IMG/VR virus record: IMGVR_UViG_3300030104_005643
Coordinates: 1-39,976 of that record
Length of the DNA stretch: 39,976 nt
Direction: 5' to 3' (one strand)
Source: a virus
Positions 23,499 to 30,470 of this stretch are shown one piece after another. How positions within the stretch are numbered: position 1 is the stretch's first letter; each line of letters opens with the position of its first letter. The position numbers and the translations under genes were made by a program. Below the pieces are notes generated by a model. It saw only the letters and a list, made by a program, of their open reading frames with translations. It had not been told where the DNA came from and did no database searches.

Positions 23499-23527
23499 AT
23501 AATAAAACAAATCGAAACATAAGTCAA
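23499..23527 (-). promoter_or_regulatory. Early promoter for the 23102-23452 gene
   Basis: TTGACT (23522-23527), a 17-base spacer, TATTAT (23499-23504). A-tract upstream and leader box ACACCACA at 23472-23479, as in the other cassettes. Confidence 0.8.
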
Positions 23528-23666
23528 GTGTTTTTTTGAGTTTTTTTTAAAAAAAAGCAAAAAAAGTAAAAAACCACTAATTTTGTAGGGTTAAAAAAAC
23601 CAATTATACAGACACGCTACCAACAAAGCTATATTTCTTTGCAGTTTACAGTGACGGCAACGGAGT

Positions 23667-23820
23667 TCACTTGTTTAATCCGCTGTCAAAATTAATGACA
23701 CTAATCACGTATGCGCAGTAGTCGTTTTCAGTAGGAGAGGTGAATATGTGGTCACCCTTGCGCCAAAATGAGAAACGCGCAAAACTGATTGCCCTGTATA
23801 ATTGCTTTCATTGTTTTCAT
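23667..23820 (-). pseudogene. Possible frameshifted small gene after gam
   Basis: An ATG at 23820-23818 overlaps the gam stop (ATGA). Frame A gives MKTMKAIIQGNQF and stops at 23752-23754 after 22 residues. Removal of one T in a four-T run continues the frame into a protein-like sequence (ARFSFWRKGDHIFTSPTEND, then AYVISVINFDSGLNK) that ends at 23667. A further +1 shift would continue into VNSVAVTVNCKEI. This looks like a small gene disrupted by one or two frameshifts, from decay or homopolymer sequencing error. No family recognised. Confidence 0.4.
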
Positions 23821-24389
23821 TTATTGTAAATTCTTTCTTCTATCAGTTCTACTTCATAGGCAGTGGCGTCCGCTCGTTTTTCAGATTTAGATTCATCTCC
23901 GTCAGTGACAAAAAACTCAGGCTCACTTTTCTTCGTGTATGCGTGTACTGTATAAGTTTTTTCTCCCTGTATCATGTCTGTCCCTTCAGGTATCTCTCCG
24001 CATGCCTTTATGTGTTGCAAAATAAGTTTTTTGTCGGGCGTTTTTGTTGTCTTTGTTGTCATAAATTTTTCGTCTATCGCTTCTTCGTCAAGTATTTCTA
24101 TGCGCTGTCGGCCTTTTGCTTCCTTGACTACTCCGTTGACTAATTTAATTGTTTTCCTACCCTTGCGACCCAAGAATGTTATTAAATTTTGTCGGTGGAA
24201 TCGCTGACTATTGTTTTTCTTTTCTACCTCTCTGTCTACCCAAGCCTGTATGCGCAATATTTCTCTTTTTCCATGTTCTAAGATTTCTTCTTTCATTTCT
24301 TGCAGTTTGCGAACCTTTTCCATCGCACGTTCGGCCTTTTGCATGTCAAAATCGTCTGCTATTTCTTGTCCATCGTTAGGTATGTTCAT
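23817..24389 (-). CDS. gam: Mu Gam-like host-nuclease inhibitor, 190 aa
   Basis: Gam binds double-stranded DNA ends and protects them from RecBCD-like or other exonucleases. A long N-terminal coiled coil (MQKAERAMEKVRKLQEMKEEILEHGKREILRIQAWVDREVEKKNN) is followed by LITFLGRKGRKTIKLVNGVVKEAKGRQRIEILDEEA, the beta turn-like core motif of Mu Gam (KTVKL.G.V...K.R..IEI). The C-terminal 60 residues are more divergent and acidic. The start ATG at 24389 is preceded by a Shine-Dalgarno and a leader box variant (24408-24415). No promoter with the usual -35 is seen upstream; read-through from the gene at 24574 is likely. Confidence 0.8.
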   Translation of the reverse strand: MNIPNDGQEIADDFDMQKAERAMEKVRKLQEMKEEILEHGKREILRIQAWVDREVEKKNNSQRFHRQNLITFLGRKGRKTIKLVNGVVKEAKGRQRIEILDEEAIDEKFMTTKTTKTPDKKLILQHIKACGEIPEGTDMIQGEKTYTVHAYTKKSEPEFFVTDGDESKSEKRADATAYEVELIEERIYNK

Positions 24390-24421
24390 TTTCCTTCTCC
24401 TATTTGTTATGGTGTTTATAA

Positions 24422-24529
24422 AGGGTCAGCACAGTTTACCCCTGTTACTCCAATAGAAACTGAATGTTTTTTTGTTGCAGTAACCTATGCGAACGGCATT
24501 TCCGCTCAACATTAATCTGTGCTGACCCT
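24422..24529. repeat. Inverted pair of iteron-like sites
   Basis: AGGGTCAGCACAG at 24422-24434 is repeated exactly in inverse orientation at 24517-24529 (CTGTGCTGACCCT), 82 bases apart. The AGGGTCAG core equals that of the five iterons at 30901-31032. The pair lies just upstream of gam and downstream of the microprotein at 24574, and could be a second binding site for the same protein, a silencer loop or a structured RNA. See the findings. Confidence 0.7.
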
Positions 24530-24573
24530 GTCCTACCTCGTAGGCCAAAGGTCTTCCCTTCCCTCGGCCTCTG

Positions 24574-24663
24574 CTAATATAATGCGTATGCCATTAATGA
24601 CACAACTGTAATTACTATCATTGCGTGGTCGATAAGGTTGTTCCAATCTGTTTTTTTTGACAT
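24574..24663 (-). CDS. Single-pass membrane microprotein, 29 aa
   Basis: Below the usual length cut-off. ATG at 24663 with AGGAGA nine bases upstream, leader box at 24683-24690 and own promoter at 24711. Product: MSKKTDWNNLIDHAMIVIT followed by VVSLMAYALY; basic polar start and one hydrophobic helix. Stop TAG at 24574-24576. Full cassette signals support a real gene. Function unknown; possibly a membrane-active early protein. A longer frame-shifted reading of this locus starts without a Shine-Dalgarno and looks spurious. Confidence 0.7.
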   Translation of the reverse strand: MSKKTDWNNLIDHAMIVITVVSLMAYALY

Positions 24664-24710
24664 TATATTTCTCCTGTTTCTGTGTGGTGTGTTGTATAAA
24701 TGGTGATCCT

Positions 24711-24738
24711 AATATATCAATACGAAACAATAAGTCAA
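24711..24738 (-). promoter_or_regulatory. Early promoter for the membrane microprotein and gam
   Basis: TTGACT (24733-24738), a 16-base spacer, TATATT (24711-24716); A-run upstream; ACACCACA box at 24683-24690. Confidence 0.82.
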
Positions 24739-24754
24739 GTCTTTTTTTTGAGTA

Positions 24755-24783
24755 GGAGAAGGGACGCCTATTTTCCCTTCTCC
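24755..24783 (-). terminator. Hairpin after the DUF932 gene
   Basis: GGAGAAGGGA-cgcctatt-TCCCTTCTCC type stem, 10 bp, between the DUF932 stop at 24801 and the A-run/promoter at 24733. On the minus strand A-runs follow, not U's. It may act as terminator, insulator or RNA end stabiliser. Confidence 0.55.
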
Positions 24784-24800
24784 CGTTCTCAGTGTGATGT

Positions 24801-25823
24801 TTAGGCTGATTGCCCTAACACATCAGATAGGTTGCTCTGTAGGCTGTTTGCTGTATCCTCTGCCCATTCTGTGGGGTCAATCTGTTGCAACTGTCCCAAT
24901 AAATCTCTTGCCCTGCCTGAACCGTTGAACCCCTTGATTGCAGACGTCGCGAATCGGTGCAAAGAGGCATGTTTCTGTAATTGCTCTTGTGGCCTGAGGT
25001 CGCGAAATTGAAACGTAAAAGAGTTATACCATGCCCACAGAGTTCGGTTTCCACCCTCGTATTCGTGCTGTGGCTCTACCCAATAATCCTCGACAGATTT
25101 CCATTCCTTTTCGCTTGTCAATATGCGCCTACTGCTCTCCTTTTCCCTGCGTGTATGACTTTTCAGTAGACCCATCAACGCGAAACCATCATCTTCGTCC
25201 ATCTCGTAAGAGGCCATAGCGTCACGATCTCTGCGCGTGTCATCCCAAGAGTCTGATGCTTTATACATTGATAGCACAATTTGCTCGTTTAGATATTCAA
25301 TGGCATTTCCACGATGCGAGCGCATAATATTAATGTCGCCTGTGATCAGCATATTGTCGCAGACAAAAACTCGCGCTCCAAACGCTATGGAAGCCTTCAT
25401 CGACTTGTCATAAGAATTTCTACAACCCATAGCCATATTCATTCCCGTATCGCCATTTTTGTAATGGTGAACGAAAAACAATCGGTTGCCGTTTGCGTCT
25501 GTTACATATCGTTCGCCATCAAATTTAAAACCTTTTGGCGCAAGCAAATTATCCGCATGTTTGTACATCGACATGACAAAATCCTGATGAGGAACTGCCG
25601 TATATGACGAAGTGTCTTCAGGGACAGGAATTTGCGACAGGTCATTATACTCTACCTCGTTCTTGCCCATCATTGTGCTGTTGCCTATATCTCTACCTGC
25701 TTCGCCTACCTTCGTATGATTCTTGTTTTCTAAAACGTCAGAGGATACCTCTTTGCTAACCATGCGAGGAGTTCCGCTTGGCCGTTCGTCTGTGCTGATG
25801 TTTACTGTCCGTGAATCTATCAT
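24801..25823 (-). CDS. DUF932-family protein, 340 aa
   Basis: The MGCRNSYDKSMKASIAFGARVFVCDNMLITGDI segment is the characteristic DUF932 core (RNSHDKS...GSRVFVCDN...GE). Such proteins occur on plasmids and phages and are of unknown function; a role in DNA maintenance or host defence interference has been suggested. The start was placed at MIDSRTV because GGAGAG lies 9 bases before it, and the leader box (25841-25848) is placed as in the other genes; the frame remains open upstream through the intergenic hairpin. No promoter is seen in the gap; transcription probably comes from 26367. Length is normal for the family. Confidence 0.82.
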   Translation of the reverse strand: MIDSRTVNISTDERPSGTPRMVSKEVSSDVLENKNHTKVGEAGRDIGNSTMMGKNEVEYNDLSQIPVPEDTSSYTAVPHQDFVMSMYKHADNLLAPKGFKFDGERYVTDANGNRLFFVHHYKNGDTGMNMAMGCRNSYDKSMKASIAFGARVFVCDNMLITGDINIMRSHRGNAIEYLNEQIVLSMYKASDSWDDTRRDRDAMASYEMDEDDGFALMGLLKSHTRREKESSRRILTSEKEWKSVEDYWVEPQHEYEGGNRTLWAWYNSFTFQFRDLRPQEQLQKHASLHRFATSAIKGFNGSGRARDLLGQLQQIDPTEWAEDTANSLQSNLSDVLGQSA

Positions 25824-25850
25824 AATAGCTCTCCTTACTGTGTGGTGTGA

Positions 25851-25875
25851 GGGAGAGGAGCGAATCCCCTCTCCC
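25851..25875 (-). other. Hairpin between the 25885 gene and the DUF932 gene
   Basis: GGGAGAGG-agcgaatc-CCCTCTCCC. The minus strand order is stop, hairpin, ACACCACA (25841-25848), GGAGAG, ATG. No U-run, so it is not a standard terminator; a processing or stability function inside the two-gene transcript is probable. Confidence 0.6.
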
Positions 25876-25884
25876 TTCGTTGTG

Positions 25885-26319
25885 TTATCCGTTTTTTTCT
25901 GTGTTGATGTTTTTAATGATATTGATGAGGCCAAGGTTTACCAAAAGGTCGTCTTTGCGTTCTACTACATTTTCAAACAGGTCGCCTATGTGTTCGCCCG
26001 TCATACCCCAATTTACATAAATATCGTCATCGTCGTAGTCGTCTGTTATATCCTGTGTAATTTCGATGAAAAGATGGCCGTCGGGCGTTTCGTCGATTTC
26101 TGCTGTAACTGCCCATTCCTCGACCTTTTCGCCTTCGTTGTTTCTGCAAATAACACATCCTTCGTCAATCATTGTCTTGATTTGTTCAACAAATCCTAAT
26201 TCGCTTGGATAAAACAAGGCCACCTGATGATTAAGTGCGTTGCTGTCGTCATTGCGTTGCGCTTTGATGGCTTCGTGCGAATCGTGGTAGCCTGTTCTGC
26301 TGTTGACTAAGTTTGACAT
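25885..26319 (-). CDS. Unknown acidic early protein, 144 aa
   Basis: ATG at 26319 follows AGGAG in a full cassette leader. No family recognised. The middle (MIDEGCVICRNNEGEKVEEWAV) has a CxxC pair near residue 55 and the following region is very Asp-rich (TDDYDDDDIYVN), which might mimic DNA, a common theme of phage anti-host proteins. C-terminal part (DLFENVVERKDDLLVNLGLINIIKNI) is helical. Transcribed with DUF932. Confidence 0.7.
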   Translation of the reverse strand: MSNLVNSRTGYHDSHEAIKAQRNDDSNALNHQVALFYPSELGFVEQIKTMIDEGCVICRNNEGEKVEEWAVTAEIDETPDGHLFIEITQDITDDYDDDDIYVNWGMTGEHIGDLFENVVERKDDLLVNLGLINIIKNINTEKNG

Positions 26320-26366
26320 TTTAAATCTCCTGTTAGATTGTGGTGTGTTTTTCAATTTCTATAACT

Positions 26367-26394
26367 AATATAACGATATGAAACAGGATGTCAA
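26367..26394 (-). promoter_or_regulatory. Early promoter for 25885-26319 and DUF932
   Basis: TTGACA (26389-26394), a 16-base spacer, TATATT (26367-26372); ACACCACA box at 26339-26346. Confidence 0.85.
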
Positions 26395-26403
26395 GAGTTT
26401 TTT

Positions 26404-26928
26404 TTATTTTTTTTCTTTTAATATTTTCATCTTGTTCAAGGGCAACATAGCCATCAGGTCAGTCTCCTGTCCTTGCGTGTAGGGTTGTGTTGTTGTTATC
26501 AACCTTGTTTCGTAGTCGTAATTCGCTCGCAGTTTTGTCGCATTGATGTAGGCTATGTTGTCGGAGTGTAGCGCATACACAAAAACAAAAAATTGAGCAG
26601 ATAGCAATTCTGCGACCTGCTGACCCTGTGCAATTTTACTGTCGCTTATCATATACGCATTTCGTTCGACGTAATTATAATTGTCAGGGCTTCCAACCCT
26701 GTCGTATATCTGTAGCCCGTTTTCACAGAAAGTTATTTTGCTATTCCTCGTCTTGATTTCGACGACATACAATCTGTCACCAACATGTATCAGCCCGTCT
26801 ACTCTCGACGTTTTTGTCGGTATTTCATACACTGACGTAGCCTGTGACGCCTTCGCAATCCTATTAATTACCTGCGTCTGTGCGCGTATTCGCTCCTTGC
26901 CCAATTCCGTATCTACTCCTAATTGCAT
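26404..26928 (-). CDS. PD-(D/E)XK-type nuclease-like protein, 174 aa
   Basis: Residues SRVDGLIHVGDRLYVVEIKTR (42-61) hold Asp44 and the Glu57-x-Lys59 pair, the active-site arrangement of PD-(D/E)XK nucleases. The helix before it (ERIRAQTQVINRIAKASQAT) and the later FVYALHSDNIAYINATKL strand fit a compact nuclease fold. Likely a recombination or DNA-processing nuclease that works with the Rad52-like protein of the same operon, replacing an exonuclease of the lambda Exo kind. The ATG at 26928 overlaps the end of the preceding gene by 10 bases. Specific substrate unknown. Confidence 0.7.
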   Translation of the reverse strand: MQLGVDTELGKERIRAQTQVINRIAKASQATSVYEIPTKTSRVDGLIHVGDRLYVVEIKTRNSKITFCENGLQIYDRVGSPDNYNYVERNAYMISDSKIAQGQQVAELLSAQFFVFVYALHSDNIAYINATKLRANYDYETRLITTTQPYTQGQETDLMAMLPLNKMKILKEKK

Positions 26929-27224
26929 AATTCACCTCGCGCCTGTCTTGCGTAGCAGTCAAAGCAAACTCCTGTTGATGATGCAGGTCTGTTCATGCAG
27001 TATTGACTCTTGCAGTAAACCGTATAGCCTTTATTTTCTGTTGACTGTCGTTTTGTTTTAATGCGATTTTTTTCGGCATATCGTAGAAATACTTTATGAT
27101 CTACGCCAAGCGCACGCGATGCCTCTGTTGGGGTTCCGTTCTGTTTTATCAATCCAATCAAATCGTCTCTGCTTGCATTTTTTAGGAAATCAAATATTGC
27201 TTTTTTTGAGCTAATCGCTGTCAT
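26919..27224 (-). CDS. HTH protein with zinc-binding tail, 101 aa
   Basis: Residues 19-55 have a helix-turn-helix pattern (DDLIGLIKQNGTPTEASRALGVDHKVFLRYAEKN), typical of Fis- or resolvase-like HTH. The C-terminal part has Cys71, Cys76, Cys87 and Cys90 (CKSQYC and CFDC), a probable zinc site. Start at 27224 with AAGGAGAG upstream and a partly degenerate leader box. It is probably a DNA-binding regulator of the replication operon or of late transcription, but could also be a structural replication factor. Overlaps the next gene as described. Confidence 0.72.
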   Translation of the reverse strand: MTAISSKKAIFDFLKNASRDDLIGLIKQNGTPTEASRALGVDHKVFLRYAEKNRIKTKRQSTENKGYTVYCKSQYCMNRPASSTGVCFDCYARQARGELCN

Positions 27225-27897
27225 TATTTCTCTCCTTGAGGTGTTTTGGTGCAATGCCTTCTGCTAACTCCATATAGCGATTTACGTCAACCTCATGCCA
27301 ACCCTCATTACATTTTTCATTTTGTGCAATTTTAAACACTTCATTGCTGATGTTGTGCAAGCGGTTATCGTTAGATTTGAGATTGTATTTGCTCTGTATA
27401 GATCGCTTAATCCTCAAAGCGTTCTCTTGGTTTCGCCTGATTCTCTCAAGCCAAACTTTGCTCTGCTCAGGACTTGTAGACTGCTGTTGCCATGACGCGC
27501 TTTTTTTCTGTGATTCCTGTCGTTGTTGTTCCCTGTCTGCTCGCTCCTGTATTTCCCTGTGTTGCACAAAGAGACGTGTAACGGTGGGTTTTATTACACA
27601 TCGTTGACGTCCGTGTTCTATTGTTGTGTCCCGTGCGTAGCTCTTTAAGGCGTACTCGAATTTGTCTATACCAATATCTGAAACAAGGCCACCGTATGCG
27701 TGTCCGTCGTCCTCTGTGATTTCGGGCAATTGCCACATGCTCCGCAGGTATCGCATACACTCGCGAAATCGCGGAAGGTCTGCCTTTTCTACGGGAATAC
27801 GTCTGTTTGATCGGTCACCTGTTTGTTTATCCGCATTGGGACTACTCCCAATCAGGCTCGCTCCAAAAATTTTTGAGATTTCTGTCGGTTCGGTCAT
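27211..27897 (-). CDS. Candidate helicase-loader / replication protein, 228 aa
   Basis: FRECMRYLRSMWQLPEITEDDGHAYGGLVSDIGIDKFEYALKSYARDT followed by CVIKPTVTRLFVQHRE resembles the N-terminal pattern of phage replication proteins of the lambda P / loader group (a short helical domain with a final RF/RLF..P element). The second half is Gln/Arg/Ser-rich and helical. Lies directly after the candidate initiator, overlapping its gene by 56 bases, an arrangement like O and P. ATG at 27897 has GGGGG upstream. Function is inferred; it could also be an unrelated DNA-binding protein. Confidence 0.55.
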   Translation of the reverse strand: MTEPTEISKIFGASLIGSSPNADKQTGDRSNRRIPVEKADLPRFRECMRYLRSMWQLPEITEDDGHAYGGLVSDIGIDKFEYALKSYARDTTIEHGRQRCVIKPTVTRLFVQHREIQERADREQQRQESQKKSASWQQQSTSPEQSKVWLERIRRNQENALRIKRSIQSKYNLKSNDNRLHNISNEVFKIAQNEKCNEGWHEVDVNRYMELAEGIAPKHLKERNNDSD

Positions 27898-28522
27898 CTG
27901 CGTTGCCCCCTGATGTTGTGTCCCACGCCAATACGGTAGCCCAAGTTAGGTTGCCTTTGCTTGTCCGTTGCGTGAGTTGGTGTGCGCCTCGTCGAATAAT
28001 CCACATAAATGTCTGAGGCTCAGAAAAAATACGTTTTACGATATTTGCTATAGTTACGATGTTTAACTGATATTTGTAATGCAGTTCTCTAAGCGCATTG
28101 ACCTGCATTGATTCTCTTGGGTAGGTCGGGTAGGTGTTTACTAATGCGAGACTTGCCTTTTTCCATAGTTCCCAAATTAACCGAGGGTCATAATCTTCGT
28201 CAGGTTCAAAATCATCCGACGTGTCCCAATCTACAAGCTCCTGTGTGACTCGCTTACCATTTTCATATCTCACTACATTATCAGGGAGCGTATCGTCGTC
28301 AGTTGTTGGAGGGATGTATTGTATCGTTCTATTACGATTCGTTCCCTGTAGTCGTAGCTTTCCCTCGGCTTCAAATTCTTTTATGTATTTTTCTATCGTG
28401 TTTTTGCTGACGTTTACCTTATAGTGCGCTTTGAAATACTGCGCAATGTTACGTGCTGACGATTTTATTGGCGTAATTGCTACATGTGATAGATAATCTA
28501 ATAGCATCGCTTTCTTAGTCAT
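27842..28522 (-). CDS. Winged-helix protein, candidate replication initiator, 226 aa
   Basis: Residues 1-60 look like a winged helix (AMLLDYLSHVAITPIKSSARNIAQYFKAHYKVNVSKNTIEKYIKEFEAEGKLRL). An Asp/Glu-rich linker is followed by a tryptophan-containing helical domain (LIWELWKKASLALVNTYPTY, FSEPQTFMWIIRRG). Such wHTH proteins act as phage replication initiators that bind iterons and recruit the loader/helicase of the host. Starts with an ATGA overlap after the 28519 gene. Binding to the phased iterons at 30901-31032 is a testable inference. Confidence 0.55.
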   Translation of the reverse strand: MTKKAMLLDYLSHVAITPIKSSARNIAQYFKAHYKVNVSKNTIEKYIKEFEAEGKLRLQGTNRNRTIQYIPPTTDDDTLPDNVVRYENGKRVTQELVDWDTSDDFEPDEDYDPRLIWELWKKASLALVNTYPTYPRESMQVNALRELHYKYQLNIVTIANIVKRIFSEPQTFMWIIRRGAHQLTQRTSKGNLTWATVLAWDTTSGGNADDRTDRNLKNFWSEPDWE

Positions 28523-28707
28523 TGCAATTTATCCCTCATTAGTTGTATCCACACATTATTGCCATAATTGTCAGACGGGACTCCTCTTGCTATTGTGCTT
28601 TCCACGGCATATCCTGACCTCAGAATGTCTACGATTACCCCGACAATATCGTCGGGTCTAACCGTATCCATTATTTTTCGGATTTGTAGGAGTTCGCGTT
28701 CGCTCAT
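28519..28707 (-). CDS. Small unknown protein, 62 aa
   Basis: Begins two bases after the Rad52-like stop and ends with ATGA overlapping the initiator ATG, so it is embedded in a coupled operon. Helical, with an IRKIMDTVRPDDIVGVIVDIL hydrophobic middle and a C-terminal DNYGNNVWIQLMRDKL. I do not recognise a family; a partner or regulator of recombination/replication is possible by location. Confidence 0.7.
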   Translation of the reverse strand: MSERELLQIRKIMDTVRPDDIVGVIVDILRSGYAVESTIARGVPSDNYGNNVWIQLMRDKLQ

Positions 28708-28709
28708 TA

Positions 28710-29408
28710 TTATTTGCCCTTCAAAATATCGTTACGTGCGTTCTCATTTGATTCGTGTTCCTTTATCGCACCGTGTAATTGTTTGCCGATAGATTTCATT
28801 TGTTTCTCATCCAAATCGTAAATAGTATTTTTTGGAATATGATTAATCCCAATAAATTCGTCCATGGTGAGATAGTGTTCAGCGAAAATTTTGTCTGCGA
28901 TATCTTTTTTTGCAGGGTCGGAAATGTGCTTTTCAACGTAGCTACGGAACTTATCCCACTGCTCTGTTGCGCGGACATTTTTCTTGTCCTTGTCGTAGAG
29001 TGCGAGGCCAAATTGATAACCGAATGTCATCATTGCGCGTTTCATTGCATCTGATTCCGCCTCTTTTATTGCACCTTCGTGTGCTTGCCCGAGGTTTTTG
29101 CCATAACCCGAGCCATATCCCCAACCCTCTCTGCGCGTAAAAGTGAGTCGGTCTTTTGATGCCCATACGGTAATACGCGACTTTGCTGAGTAGTGGACGC
29201 TATGCGTTCCACCTCGCTCCGACGAGTCGAGTAGGTTCATTAATAGTGTTTCTCGCTCCCAATTTCCGTGTCCAAATACCTGATTGAAACGATCAATGAC
29301 ATACCACGCCTCAACGTAATCAAGTTTAAAACCATTTTGATCACGCGACGCGACAAATTTATTGTCGAGGGGTTTGTTAAGTTCTGCGGTGACATCTTTG
29401 TTAAACAT
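28710..29408 (-). CDS. Rad52/22-family single-strand annealing protein, 232 aa
   Basis: Anneals complementary single strands in recombination-dependent replication or repair. The 110-140 segment HEGAIKEAESDAMKRAMMTFGYQFGLALYDK is the clearest family signature; YVEAWYVIDRFNQVFGHGNWERE near residue 31 and RREGWGYGSGYG near 92 also match. The C-terminal 80 residues are charged and more variable. It leads an operon with the wHTH and PD-(D/E)XK proteins, which together would make a recombination-replication module. Start at 29408, with AGGAG and a leader box at 29423-29430. Confidence 0.85.
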   Translation of the reverse strand: MFNKDVTAELNKPLDNKFVASRDQNGFKLDYVEAWYVIDRFNQVFGHGNWERETLLMNLLDSSERGGTHSVHYSAKSRITVWASKDRLTFTRREGWGYGSGYGKNLGQAHEGAIKEAESDAMKRAMMTFGYQFGLALYDKDKKNVRATEQWDKFRSYVEKHISDPAKKDIADKIFAEHYLTMDEFIGINHIPKNTIYDLDEKQMKSIGKQLHGAIKEHESNENARNDILKGK

Positions 29409-29446
29409 TTCTATTCTCCTGTTGTGGTGTTTTGTAAGGGTTTGCT

Positions 29447-29475
29447 AATATATCATTTCATTTTAATGAGCGCAA
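29447..29475 (-). promoter_or_regulatory. Promoter of the rad52-replication operon
   Basis: TTGCGC (29470-29475), a 17-base spacer, TATATT (29447-29452). The -35 is weaker than in the other cassettes, so this long operon may be expressed at a lower level or activated. Confidence 0.72.
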
Positions 29476-29479
29476 GCGT

Positions 29480-29890
29480 TTATTCATGTTTTAATATTTT
29501 TATTTTTTCGTCTTCCTTTTTTCGACCCCTCGTTGTCTCAATGCCTCGTAGAGTTTCGACATCTGACTCTGTGTATAAGTATACCCCGTCGGCATCTCTG
29601 CGCGTTCCGACATTTTTAATTTTACTCCAACGGTGAATCCAAACCTTACTGCGACCTATTTTTTCGCTAACCTCAAGAGCCGTATATTTTTCTCCGAGCG
29701 CGTCTTTGAGCATCGTATAAAGCTCTTTATCGTCTAATCCAAAATCGTTTTTTAATCCCAATGGGTCACCGTCTGCTATCTTGCTGAGTAGACAGAGTCG
29801 GAATCGTTTTAGGTAATCGACTTGCGACTCTTTTGTTAATTGATCTGCGGTTTTTTCCCATGCCGAGAACTCTTTAATTGTTTCGATCAT
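29480..29890 (-). CDS. MerR-like HTH DNA-binding protein, 136 aa
   Basis: Residues 69-115 form a MerR/excisionase-like winged helix (YTALEVSEKIGRSKVWIHRWSKIKNVGTRRDADGVYLYTESDVETLRG). The N-terminal 65 residues are helical with an acidic segment; the tail is Lys-rich. AGGAAAAAG is the Shine-Dalgarno. It may regulate the adjacent replication operon or act at the origin. The ATG overlaps the small upstream gene by 17 bases. Confidence 0.72.
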   Translation of the reverse strand: MIETIKEFSAWEKTADQLTKESQVDYLKRFRLCLLSKIADGDPLGLKNDFGLDDKELYTMLKDALGEKYTALEVSEKIGRSKVWIHRWSKIKNVGTRRDADGVYLYTESDVETLRGIETTRGRKKEDEKIKILKHE

Positions 29891-30050
29891 TGCTTTTTCC
29901 TTTGCTTGTTAGGTTTTGTAATTCCATTATAGCTGTGTGTTCATCTCGTTGCTGTCTCCATTCGTCATAGGCGCGGTCTTCGTCAAACTCTGCTCGCCCC
30001 TCATCGGTTGGCGGTTCGTCGTTGTTTGGTATTCTACAAATATTATCCAT
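29874..30050 (-). CDS. Small acidic protein, 58 aa
   Basis: Just too short for the usual cut-off. MDNICRIPNNDEPPTDEGRAEFDEDRAYDEW then a helical basic end. GGGGAG upstream of ATG at 30050, and overlaps with both neighbours (8 bases with the upstream gene, 17 with the HTH gene). No family known; strong Asp/Glu content in the first half. Confidence 0.65.
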   Translation of the reverse strand: MDNICRIPNNDEPPTDEGRAEFDEDRAYDEWRQQRDEHTAIMELQNLTSKGKSNDRNN

Positions 30051-30441
30051 TGTTCTCCCCTGAGTGAAGTGTGATTGTCTTTGCTATATCTATATCCGTT
30101 TCAATTGCGCTAACTGTATCATTTGCGCTTTTAACCTCTGCGGTAATGTTTTGTCGTGTTTGGGCTATCAATAAATTACTCATTGTTGTTGCGTTGATTA
30201 CGTGCTGTTTGATTTTTTTTATTGCTCTTATTTCTGCTGTTTCGTACGCAGTTTGCCGTTGGAATATTTTTCTTTCTCCGTAGTAATAGGTGCAAGGGTT
30301 AGTTTCTATTTCGTCGCTTATATAGTCAAGGTCGTCCCTCGCTCGCTCTATAGCTGTCCGCAAGTCGGATAGTATTCTCTGTGCCTGATCGTGATAGTTT
30401 TGGGTGTGTCGGATTCCGATTAGCCGAGTTTCTTTTTTCAA
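30043..30441 (-). CDS. Helical early protein, 132 aa
   Basis: Start is a TTG at 30441 with AGGAG seven bases upstream, and the standard leader box (30460-30467); the frame itself stays open for 14 more codons. Sequence is almost wholly helical (HTQNYHDQAQRILSDLRTAIERARDDLDYISDEIETN, then IRAIKKIKQHVINATTMSNLLIAQTRQNITAEVKSANDTVSAIETDIDIAKTI); coiled coil likely. I do not recognise it. First gene of a four-gene transcript ending with the HTH protein. Confidence 0.7.
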   Translation of the reverse strand: MKKETRLIGIRHTQNYHDQAQRILSDLRTAIERARDDLDYISDEIETNPCTYYYGERKIFQRQTAYETAEIRAIKKIKQHVINATTMSNLLIAQTRQNITAEVKSANDTVSAIETDIDIAKTITLHSGENNG

Positions 30442-30470
30442 TTTGCATCTCCTTGATTTTGTGGTGTAAG

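Noticed and set aside
23739-23819. Plus-strand 27-residue frame with GGAGAGG before ATG at 23745
   Set aside because: The Shine-Dalgarno-like sequence is good but there is no plus-strand promoter, and it lies antisense to the frameshifted small gene after gam.
23802-24143. 113-residue plus-strand frame opposite gam
   Set aside because: Mostly Phe, Ser, Cys and Leu, an antisense shadow of a Lys/Glu-rich coiled-coil gene.
24533-24730. 65-residue minus-strand frame beginning in the promoter of the membrane microprotein
   Set aside because: Its start lies upstream of the -10 element. The 29-residue frame has the box, Shine-Dalgarno and promoter in correct order.
28710-29408. Erf-type recombinase for the annealing protein
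   Set aside because: The EAESDAMKRAMMTFGYQFGLALYDK segment is specific to the Rad52/22 family.
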